DNA of 9,351 nucleotides from Dehalococcoidia bacterium (GTDB lineage: Bacteria; Chloroflexota; Dehalococcoidia; UBA1151; UBA1328). The translations under genes and the position numbers were made by a program. The notes below the pieces were generated by a model. That model did not search any database and had not been told where the DNA came from. It was given only the letters and a program-made list of their open reading frames with translations. The stretch covers positions 7,728-17,078 of the forward strand of contig JASLNQ010000011.1 in NCBI GenBank assembly GCA_030745955.1. The letters run 5' to 3'. Below are positions 1-5,581 of this stretch, in pieces; position 1 is the first letter of the stretch; each line of letters opens with the position of its first letter.

Positions 1-777
1 CGAGACCTCGATAGAGTTGTACTGCCCCTCACGCTCGAGCACCCGCTGAAGGGTGGCGATCGGGAACAGGGCCGCCGACCTGATCTCTTCAGCTCCTCCG
101 GCCAGACCTTCGTTCTCGACGATATCGACTACCCGGTACCTGGTCCGACCGGTCGCCGCCACCAGGGTTATTTCATCACCGACCCCGGCCTCAAGTTCCT
201 TAGCGAGGGCGCGGTTGATAATCGTCTCGCCATCCGCGAGACCCCGTAGATCGGCCAGTCCACCGTCGATTCTCCTGGCGTTTTCGAACCCGGTCAGCGA
301 ATCGAGATCGACACCCACGACCGATGTCCCGGCTACGGTCTTTTCCGTGGCCTCGTTGAGCACGGGCAATTGCTCTTCGATAATCGGCAACACACCGTCC
401 ACCCGCGAATCGCCATCCAACTCAGCCCGGACGCGGTCGACCAGGTCCTGACCGATGAACTCGTCACCGAAACGCGCCGCCACCGGTGAGGTCAGCCGGA
501 CGTCGGTCTCGCCGATGGTGTCCAGCACGATCGTGCGAATTGAACTCGACACCGAATCGCCGATCGCCAGCGCGGCCATGATGATCGTCGTACTGAGCAT
601 CAGCCCCACGACTATCAAAACCGATTGCGCCTTACGGCGTGGGATGTTGCGGAGGGAGAGCTTCAGCAAGACCCTGTTGCGCAGGGCCAGGAACAGGACG
701 ATGAGAAGGACGAATATCGTGCCGACGGCAAGGATGGTGGCGAGATTGCTCATCTCCATGCCAAAGAGCTTTTCCAA
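1..777 (-). CDS. FtsX/MacB-type ABC exporter permease, partial at the 3' end
   Basis: Membrane subunit of a MacB/LolCE/FtsX-class ABC system. The 259 residues visible are the N-terminal part only; the C-terminal membrane segments lie beyond position 1. The protein has a hydrophobic segment at about residues 12-32, a basic stretch (LSLRNIPRRKAQ, about 39-50), a second membrane segment at about 51-70, then a long extracytoplasmic region of the MacB periplasmic-core type (VRLTSP, VDGVLPIIEEQLPV, GDEITLV). The membrane helix followed by a large soluble domain is the family's usual order. The helix before the basic LxLRNI motif is an extra N-terminal segment compared with many FtsX proteins. I chose the TTG start because GAGGAG sits 7 nt upstream, overlapping the stop of the ATPase gene. 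In-frame ATGs at 759 and 753 are alternatives. It is translationally coupled to the ATPase at 789-1505. The substrate cannot be read from sequence; lipoprotein or peptide export are family options. Confidence 0.88.
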   Translation of the reverse strand, partial: MEKLFGMEMSNLATILAVGTIFVLLIVLFLALRNRVLLKLSLRNIPRRKAQSVLIVVGLMLSTTIIMAALAIGDSVSSSIRTIVLDTIGETDVRLTSPVAARFGDEFIGQDLVDRVRAELDGDSRVDGVLPIIEEQLPVLNEATEKTVAGTSVVGVDLDSLTGFENARRIDGGLADLRGLADGETIINRALAKELEAGVGDEITLVAATGRTRYRVVDIVENEGLAGGAEEIRSAALFPIATLQRVLEREGQYNSIEVS

Positions 778-784
778 TGCAATG

Positions 785-790
785 CTCCTC
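785..790 (-). promoter_or_regulatory. Ribosome-binding site of the FtsX-type permease
   Basis: On the minus strand GAGGAG begins within the ATPase stop codon (TGA at 791-789) and lies 7 nt before the TTG at 777. This favours the TTG over the later ATGs and suggests translational coupling. Confidence 0.7.
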
Positions 791-1505
791 AGGCTTCAGA
801 TGAGCCGCTGCGCGACCCGTTGCCATCATCGACAATCGACCCGTCGCTCATGCGCACGATGCGGTCGGCCACCGCTCCGACTTCCTCGGAGTGAGTCACA
901 AGGACGAAGGTCTGCGCCTGCTCCTTGTTCAGCCGTGCGAGCAGTTCCATGATCTCGGCAGCGTTCGTCGAATCCAGGTTTCCCGTGGGTTCGTCGGCCC
1001 ACACAATCGCCGGGTCGTTGGCAAGCGCCCGTGCGACAGCCACCCGTTGCTGCTGGCCACCGGAAAGTTCAGCGGGGAGGTGGTCAAGCCGGTCGCTCAA
1101 ACCCACCAGGTCGAGCTTCTCGACCGCTTTCTCGCGGGCCTCTCGCTGAGACCTGCCCGCCAGTACCAGGGGCAACTCGACATTCTCCTGCGCACTCAAC
1201 ACAGGCAGCAGGTTGTACGACTGGAAAACGAATCCCATCGAGCTGGCCCGGTAATCGCTCAGGGCATCGTCGGAGAGGTTGCGGAGCAATCGTCCGGCGA
1301 TGCTCACGTCGCCGGCGTCAATCGAGTCGAGACCCGACATGCAGTTCAACAGGGTGGTCTTGCCCGATCCGCTTGGACCCATTACGGCGACCATTTCACC
1401 CGCCGTCACCTCGAACGAAACGTCGTTGAGCGCGTTTACGATTACGTCGCGCGTGCGGTAGATTTTCATCACTCCCGCCGCGGAAATGATCGGTCCGGAA
1501 TTCAT
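789..1505 (-). CDS. LolD/MacB-type ABC transporter ATP-binding protein
   Basis: Cytoplasmic ATPase that powers the adjacent FtsX-type permease. All nucleotide-binding motifs are intact in the 238-residue product: Walker A GPSGSGKT (43-50), Q-loop FQSYNLLP (Q95), signature LSGGQQQR (147-154), Walker B AIVWADEP (166-173) and H-loop VTHSEE (H205). The phrase DEPTGNLDS is characteristic of the LolD/MacB/FtsE group. The length is normal for that group, with a short Ser/Gly-rich tail. I chose the ATG at 1505, which has AAGGGA 9 nt upstream. A TTG at 1538 would add 11 residues (MARLVGKGQSH) but has a poorer ribosome-binding site. The gene is divergent from the phosphatase gene on the plus strand; I see no convincing promoter boxes in the gap. 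Function as an exporter ATPase is secure; the substrate is unknown. Confidence 0.95.
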   Translation of the reverse strand: MNSGPIISAAGVMKIYRTRDVIVNALNDVSFEVTAGEMVAVMGPSGSGKTTLLNCMSGLDSIDAGDVSIAGRLLRNLSDDALSDYRASSMGFVFQSYNLLPVLSAQENVELPLVLAGRSQREAREKAVEKLDLVGLSDRLDHLPAELSGGQQQRVAVARALANDPAIVWADEPTGNLDSTNAAEIMELLARLNKEQAQTFVLVTHSEEVGAVADRIVRMSDGSIVDDGNGSRSGSSEA

Positions 1506-1636
1506 ATGCGATTGTCCCTTGCCAACGAGCCTCGCCAAACACAGCCACCAACGCTACCACAATAGGTTTACCTGAGATTCCGTGCATCCCTCGGAAGGGT
1601 GAGATTTCGATGTACTCTGGGAACAAATGCGTTAGC

Positions 1637-1642
1637 GGAGAG
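1637..1642 (+). promoter_or_regulatory. Ribosome-binding site favouring the ATG at 1646
   Basis: GGAGAG precedes the ATG at 1646, with the GGAG core 5 nt away. A competing GGTGAG at 1598-1603 lies 6 nt before an in-frame ATG at 1610, so the start remains open between these two. Confidence 0.5.
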
Positions 1643-1645
1643 CAT

Positions 1646-2248
1646 ATGACCAGGCTGATCTTGATTCGACATGGCGAAACCGACTGGAATGTCGAGAATC
1701 GCCGGCAAGGACGCAACGACCGCCCGCTGAACGCCAGGGGTGCAACCCAGGCGCGGCTTGTGACCGACCACGTGAAGGCCGCGTTCGACATCAAAAAGCT
1801 CTGGTCGTCTCCCCTCCAGCGGTGCGCCAGTACAGCCGCCCTCCTCGGGACACCGGTCTCAACGTCCGACCTGCTCGTCGAGATCGACTACGGCGACTGG
1901 GAGGGCATGCTCGAATCTGAAATCGACGTTAGGTACCCCAATCGATACGAGAACGGGATGGTTTCGATCGACCCACCGGGCGGCGAAAAACGCTCCAATC
2001 TTCCAGTGCGTGGCCGCCAGTTCATCGAGGAATCCCGAATAGCTGACGAACAAGGGGATGTCGTGATAGTAGGTCACGGTTCGGCGATGGCTGGCTTGCT
2101 GGTTGCACTACTGGACCTGCCCGACCACGCGATGCACAATTTCTTGATCGACAACTGCTCCGTTTCAACTGTACAGATGGAAAACGGGATCAACCGCCTT
2201 ACGACGCTCAACCACACCGGCCACCTGGCCACGGTAAGCGGGGCCTGA
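1646..2248 (+). CDS. cobC: Histidine phosphatase, probable alpha-ribazole phosphatase
   Basis: Branch-1 histidine phosphatase of 200 residues. The catalytic motif IRHGETDWN places the phospho-accepting His at residue 9, with Arg8 next to it. A second Arg is in SSPLQRC (R59), the acid is in EIDYGDWEG (E79), and the second catalytic His is in VGHGSAM (H144). A PGGE segment (111-114), common in CobC/phosphoglycerate-mutase-like members, is present. CobC removes the 5'-phosphate from alpha-ribazole phosphate (or adenosylcobalamin phosphate) in the lower-ligand branch of B12 assembly. Sequence alone does not separate CobC from other small-molecule phosphatases of this family. The CobC assignment rests on cobQ starting 4 nt after the stop. 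The ATG at 1646 gives the usual short lead-in (MTRLILIRHG); a start at 1610 would add 12 residues. Confidence 0.85.
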   Translation: MTRLILIRHGETDWNVENRRQGRNDRPLNARGATQARLVTDHVKAAFDIKKLWSSPLQRCASTAALLGTPVSTSDLLVEIDYGDWEGMLESEIDVRYPNRYENGMVSIDPPGGEKRSNLPVRGRQFIEESRIADEQGDVVIVGHGSAMAGLLVALLDLPDHAMHNFLIDNCSVSTVQMENGINRLTTLNHTGHLATVSGA

Positions 2249-2252
2249 GCAC

Positions 2253-3914
2253 TTGTCGCCACGAAGTAGCGATCAACGTCGAAAACGAGTCCCGCACCGG
2301 GCGACTGCTGTCATGGTCCAGGGGACCGGCTCGTCGGTCGGTAAGAGCGTTATCGCGGCTGCGCTCTGCCGGATCCTTGCACAGGACGGCGTGAACGTTG
2401 CGCCGTTCAAGGCCCAGAACATGTCAAACAACTCGTACGTAACCGCCGATGGCGGCGAGATGGGACGGGCGCAGGTCGTGCAGGCGCAGGCTGCGGGTGT
2501 CGAGCCGCACACCGATATGAACCCGGTCCTGCTTAAACCCGAGGCCGACAGCCGGTCGCAGGTCGTTCTCAACGGCAAGCCGGTCGGCAGCTTCGAGGCG
2601 CGGCGCTACTGGGGCGATCAGTCGGAAGTGTGGTCGGCTGTCACTGCGGCCTACGACCGGCTCGCCGCCAGGTACGACGTGATCGTGCTCGAGGGCGCAG
2701 GGAGCCCTGCCGAGGTCAACTTGCGCGACCGCGATATCGTGAACATGCGCATGGCCGCCTACGCGGAGGCCTCGGTGATTCTTGTCGGCGATATCGACCG
2801 CGGAGGGGTGTTCGCCTCGCTACTCGGTACGATGGAGCTCCTGGCCCCCGACGAACGGGAACTGGTCGGGGCGTTGCTGATCAACCGGTTCCGCGGCGAC
2901 CGCGCCCTTCTTGATCCCCTGCCCGAGATGATTGCCGAACGGACCGGTGTGCCGGTTGCAGGCGTCGTTCCGTTCGTATACGACCTGCAGGTGAAAGACG
3001 AGGATGGGGTGACGTTCGGCGACTACGACCCGCCGGGCTCCCGCCCTGGTGTGCCCCGCGGAACTGCAGCGCGCGACCAAGCAATCCGATTGCGCCCGGA
3101 GCAAAGCCCTGGTGTGCCCCGCGGAGCTGCAGCGAGCGACCAAGCAATCCGATTGCGCCCGGAGCAAAACGACGTCCTGGAGGTTGCGGTTATCGGTCTG
3201 CCCCGTGTCTCGAACCACGACGATCTCGATCCGTTTCGCCGCGCCGGGTGTCGCGTCAGGGTGGTCACAAATCCGCACGAATTGCCCAGCGCCCACGTCG
3301 TCATCATTCCCGGCTCCAAGAGCACCATCGCCGACCTGCGCTGGATGAAATCCAGGGGACTCGATACGGCAATCGCCGACGCTGCGAAACGCGGCACGAC
3401 GGTCGTGGGCATCTGCGGGGGATACCAGATCCTTGGCGAGCAACTCGACGATCCCGACGCGACGGAGTCTGGTGTTGCGCAATCCGAATCGGGCCTCGGT
3501 CTACTCCCGATCCGCACTGTCTTCGCCACCGAGAAGACCACCCGGCGAGTGGGTGTCGACATGCCTGAAATGGCCTCCGGACCGCTAGAAGGCGCATCTG
3601 CATCGGGATTCGGCTACGAGATCCATACCGGCGTAACGACCGGTGCCGGGACACCGCTGGTGACACTAACCGGTGACGGGGAGAGCTGGCCCGACGGCTC
3701 GTTCTCCAGCACGTTGCCTGTGATCGGTAGCTACGTTCACGGACTCTTCGACAGCCCCGACATCCTCAGGCGACTGCTCGACACAACCACCGATACTCAC
3801 GACCTGCCACGCCTGCTTGTCCAGGACTTCTCGATGGAGGCCGAGTACGACCGACTCGCACAGGTCGTGCGGGAAGCCCTCGACATGGACCTGGTCCGCT
3901 CGCTGATCGAGTGA
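2253..3914 (+). CDS. cobQ: Cobyric acid synthase (glutamine-hydrolysing), with an in-frame tandem insert
   Basis: Amidates four side-chain carboxylates (b, d, e, g) of adenosylcobyrinate a,c-diamide using glutamine and ATP, giving cobyric acid. The N-terminal dethiobiotin-synthetase-like ATPase domain (about 20-255) has MVQGTGSSVGKS (21-32), FKAQNMSNNS (52-61), LEGAGSPAE, GDIDRGG (179-185) and NRFRG. The C-terminal class I glutamine amidotransferase domain (about 308-500) has PGSKST (353-358), nucleophile Cys388 in GICGGYQILG, GYEIHTG (454-460) and His496 in SYVHGLFD. Between the domains lie two 21-residue repeats (265-285 and 286-306). Without them and the N-terminal extension the length is about 490, normal for CobQ. 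I chose the TTG 4 nt after the cobC stop because the only nearby in-frame ATG (2313) would begin inside the first beta strand. The upstream SD is weak, so coupling to cobC is likely. All catalytic residues I can see are intact, so the enzyme is probably functional. Confidence 0.96.
   Translation: MSPRSSDQRRKRVPHRATAVMVQGTGSSVGKSVIAAALCRILAQDGVNVAPFKAQNMSNNSYVTADGGEMGRAQVVQAQAAGVEPHTDMNPVLLKPEADSRSQVVLNGKPVGSFEARRYWGDQSEVWSAVTAAYDRLAARYDVIVLEGAGSPAEVNLRDRDIVNMRMAAYAEASVILVGDIDRGGVFASLLGTMELLAPDERELVGALLINRFRGDRALLDPLPEMIAERTGVPVAGVVPFVYDLQVKDEDGVTFGDYDPPGSRPGVPRGTAARDQAIRLRPEQSPGVPRGAAASDQAIRLRPEQNDVLEVAVIGLPRVSNHDDLDPFRRAGCRVRVVTNPHELPSAHVVIIPGSKSTIADLRWMKSRGLDTAIADAAKRGTTVVGICGGYQILGEQLDDPDATESGVAQSESGLGLLPIRTVFATEKTTRRVGVDMPEMASGPLEGASASGFGYEIHTGVTTGAGTPLVTLTGDGESWPDGSFSSTLPVIGSYVHGLFDSPDILRRLLDTTTDTHDLPRLLVQDFSMEAEYDRLAQVVREALDMDLVRSLIE
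3043..3168 (+). repeat. Two tandem 63-bp units inside cobQ
   Basis: Unit 1 is 3043-3105 and unit 2 is 3106-3168; they abut directly and differ at only two positions (3063/3126 and 3072/3135), both changing the amino acid (T to A, R to S). In the cobQ frame each encodes PGVPRG, then a variable TAAR or AAAS, then DQAIRLRPEQ. The length is a multiple of three, and I find no stop codon in any of the six frames of either unit. Each unit contains the 13-nt palindrome GCAATCCGATTGC (3081-3093 and 3144-3156) and a CCGCGG. The position corresponds to the variable linker between the CobQ ATPase and amidotransferase domains. Confidence 0.93.
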
Positions 3915-3919
3915 ATACC

Positions 3920-3933
3920 GCGGCGTACGCCGC
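3920..3933. repeat. 14-nt perfect palindrome just after cobQ
   Basis: GCGGCGTACGCCGC begins 6 nt after the cobQ stop. It could fold as a GC-rich hairpin or bind a dimeric protein. No T-run follows on either strand, so it is not a standard intrinsic terminator. It may still stabilise the 3' end of the cobC-cobQ message. Confidence 0.5.
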
Positions 3934-4021
3934 TGCCAGCTGCAATCCGCCGGATAGCACGAATTAGCCACCGGTTCACATTGATCATGCCCTAAGATAG
4001 CGGGCAACGCGTCAACCCTGC

Positions 4022-4028
4022 GGGAGGT
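4022..4028 (+). promoter_or_regulatory. Strong ribosome-binding site of the methyltransferase
   Basis: GGGAGGT ends 5 nt before the ATG at 4034. It is the best Shine-Dalgarno match in the window and fixes the start. Confidence 0.75.
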
Positions 4029-4033
4029 CCCCG

Positions 4034-4774
4034 ATGGCAACCTGGTTTGAAGACGAACACTTCTGGACGGAGCTCTATCCGTTCATGTTTCCAGACAAGT
4101 CGTTCGAGGCTGCCGGGGAGCAGGTCGAAAAAATCATCAGACTTGCCGGACTCGACCCGGGTGGCGTTCTCGACCTGGCCTGTGGACCCGGCCGGCACGC
4201 CGTGGAGTTTGCGAAGCGTGGACTGCAGGTCACCGGAGTCGACCTGTCGTCGTTCCTCCTCGATAAGGCAAGGCAGCATTCCAACGAGCAGCAGGTGAAT
4301 GTCGAGTGGGTCCAGGAAGACATGCGCCGGTTCGTCCGGCCAGGTGCCTTCGACCTGGCAACGAACATGTTCTCGTCCTTCGGTTATTTCGACAACCCGG
4401 CAGATAACCTCGGCGTGCTGCGAAACGTTCACACAAGCCTGAAAGACGGTGGGGTGATCGTCCTGGAAACCGCGGGAAAAGAACCTCTTGCGAGAGTGTT
4501 CTCACGGACCACTTTATCGGACCTCGGTGACGGCAGGCTGGTCGTACGGAGGCACGAGATTACCGACGACTGGAGCCGCATCAGGAGCGAGTGGACCGTG
4601 ATCGAAGATGGCCACGCAACAACCTTCCCTGTGCAACACGCCGTCTACTCGGGCCAAGAAATCAAGCAGATGCTGCAAACGGCCGGCTTTGACGAAATCA
4701 AGCTCTACGGCGACCTCGACGGCAGCGAATATGGTGTGGAGGCGAAGGGATTAGTCGTCACTGCGCGAAAGTAG
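4034..4774 (+). CDS. Class I SAM-dependent methyltransferase
   Basis: Cytosolic Rossmann-fold methyltransferase of 246 residues. SAM-binding motif I is VLDLACGPGRHAVE (about 45-58), followed by the acidic end of strand 2 in VTGVDLSS (about 66-73), an EDMRRF segment at the adenine side (about 95-100), and FDLATNMFSSFGYF (about 105-118) as the motif-II/post-II region. The second half has LKDGGVIVLET (motif III) and a mixed beta-strand region ending in EIKLYGDLDGSEY. The N-terminal pattern WFEDEHFWTELYPFMFPD is typical of a broad 'Methyltransf_25' family seen in many bacteria, whose substrates are mostly unknown. The 119-nt gap from cobQ, with a palindrome, suggests a separate transcription unit; I found no clear promoter. 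There is no sequence reason to call it a corrin-ring methyltransferase, as those belong to another (class III) fold. Confidence 0.9.
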   Translation: MATWFEDEHFWTELYPFMFPDKSFEAAGEQVEKIIRLAGLDPGGVLDLACGPGRHAVEFAKRGLQVTGVDLSSFLLDKARQHSNEQQVNVEWVQEDMRRFVRPGAFDLATNMFSSFGYFDNPADNLGVLRNVHTSLKDGGVIVLETAGKEPLARVFSRTTLSDLGDGRLVVRRHEITDDWSRIRSEWTVIEDGHATTFPVQHAVYSGQEIKQMLQTAGFDEIKLYGDLDGSEYGVEAKGLVVTARK

Positions 4775-4824
4775 CGGGGCGCTAATCATCGGTCCGTGCG
4801 ATTTAACCAACGCGCTTCATCCAC

Positions 4825-4858
4825 CCGGCACCTGTCCCGCCCGTTTGATCAACTTGCG
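4825..4858 (-). pseudogene. 34-bp remnant copy of the 3' part of the fused BtuD-like gene
   Basis: This stretch matches 5623-5656, near the 3' end of the fused ATPase gene, at 30 of 34 positions with no gap. Read on the minus strand it encodes RKLIKRAGQVP, against RRLIERAGQVP (about residues 431-441) in the ATPase, and then runs quickly into a stop. Similarity fades on both sides. It overlaps the last codons of the kinase gene (stop at 4851-4849) in another frame. It looks like a leftover from a duplication or rearrangement and is not itself a functional gene. Confidence 0.6.
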
Positions 4859-5466
4859 AACGAGGAATCAGGCAGGGCCAGCCCGTATTGTTCATAGAAC
4901 CGGTCCAATTCGCTCGCTGTCCTAATCCGAACGCCGATTTGCTCTGGACACAGCTCCTTCAACAGCACGGCAAGTCTTTGTCTGTGGCGTCGCCACCGGC
5001 CGTTGACGAGCCACACCATGTGCTGGAGAGCCAGGCTATCTGAAGAAAGAAACGAATGACGCCAGGATTCGAAGTTCTCCCCACAGATTTGTTCATGCGA
5101 CCGAATTCTGCGGATCGAACGAAAGAACACGCGCCAGAAAACCGTCGAAAATGGCAGGTCGAGCCATATCACCATGTCGGCCCGATTCGCGAGTTGTCGA
5201 CCCGATGTATCAACCGTCTCACCATCGATTACCCAACCAGCAGGGTGATCGTCGATCCAACGTTCGATGATTTCCGTCCGCCCAGCCCTGTCACGGGATT
5301 TCCAACCTGGAAGCCAAACTACCGAATCCAGTTCGAGAAAAGGTAGTGAAAACCGCTCGCCGATTGCCTTCCCCAGGCTGGTTTTTCCTCCGCTTCCTGC
5401 CACGACGATGCTTTTTCCAAATTGCAGGGATTTGGTCAACTCTTCAATCTCTTGAGGTCCCGGCAT
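4849..5466 (-). CDS. P-loop kinase-like protein (DNA topology modulation/FlaR type) with a shortened P-loop
   Basis: 205 residues with the layout of adenylate-kinase-like proteins often named 'topology modulation protein' (FlaR). A P-loop-like segment VVAGSGGKTSLGKAIG (21-36) is followed by LPFLELDSVVWLPGW (41-55), a substrate-side motif of the family. Then come WVIDGE (78-83), VIWLDLP (99-105, Walker B-like strand) and a basic lid RSIRRIRSHEQICGEN (116-131) that matches the family's R-rich lid pattern. The P-loop is odd: before K28-T29 the canonical GxxxxGK[ST] glycine is replaced by Val22, as if one residue were missing. The biochemical role of the family is not well established; a nucleoside/nucleotide kinase activity is inferred from fold. 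The only ATG fitting the domain (5466) lacks a good SD. GC by eye is about 54%, below the roughly 60-65% of neighbours, which hints at transfer. It runs in the same direction as the importer genes, 115 bp downstream of them. Confidence 0.82.
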   Translation of the reverse strand: MPGPQEIEELTKSLQFGKSIVVAGSGGKTSLGKAIGERFSLPFLELDSVVWLPGWKSRDRAGRTEIIERWIDDHPAGWVIDGETVDTSGRQLANRADMVIWLDLPFSTVFWRVFFRSIRRIRSHEQICGENFESWRHSFLSSDSLALQHMVWLVNGRWRRHRQRLAVLLKELCPEQIGVRIRTASELDRFYEQYGLALPDSSFAS

Positions 5467-5493
5467 CGGCGATGTCGATTGTTTCGTGCAAGG

Positions 5494-5580
5494 GGTGCCA
5501 ATAGGACAAACGCGTCCGCTTAGCCTACCTGCTCTGGGATGTCTTGTGCCTCTCAGTGGACAGGACGCGAACTCGGCACC
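5494..5580. repeat. Nested inverted repeat between kinase and ATPase genes
   Basis: Two sets of arms are nested. The outer is GGTGCC (5494-5499) with GGCACC (5575-5580); the inner is CGCGTCC (5511-5517) with GGACGCG (5563-5569). The enclosed loop is 45 nt and the bulges between arms are 11 and 5 nt. The element fills most of the 115-bp gap at 5467-5581. It could be an RNA fold in the read-through transcript or a DNA cruciform. No T-run makes it a plain terminator. The arms are short, so chance is not excluded. Confidence 0.4.
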
Positions 5581-5581
5581 G

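Noticed and set aside
891..1565. Long plus-strand open frame opposite the LolD-type ATPase
   Set aside because: It is antisense to a gene with every ABC motif intact, has no recognisable domain, and long antisense frames are expected at this GC.
1589..1600. CCCT-CGGA-AGGG hairpin ahead of cobC as a terminator or operator
   Set aside because: The stem is only 4 bp, with no T-run and no extension.
3043..3168. Two direct repeats considered as a minimal CRISPR array
   Set aside because: The units abut without spacers, are only two, are in frame within an intact gene and have no cas genes nearby.
2820..3562. Several open minus-strand frames across cobQ
   Set aside because: They are antisense to a well-conserved enzyme; their openness is due to GC content and to the stop-free 63-bp units.
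3993..3998. TAAGAT as a -10 box for the methyltransferase
   Set aside because: No acceptable -35 box lies 16-18 nt upstream, and lone hexamers of this quality are common.
5494..5580. TPP or cobalamin riboswitch in the gap at 5467-5581
   Set aside because: The minus strand has GGTGCC and CTGAGAGG, which recall TPP elements, but the downstream CCTGATCTGG-type core is absent. No B12-box-like core was seen either.
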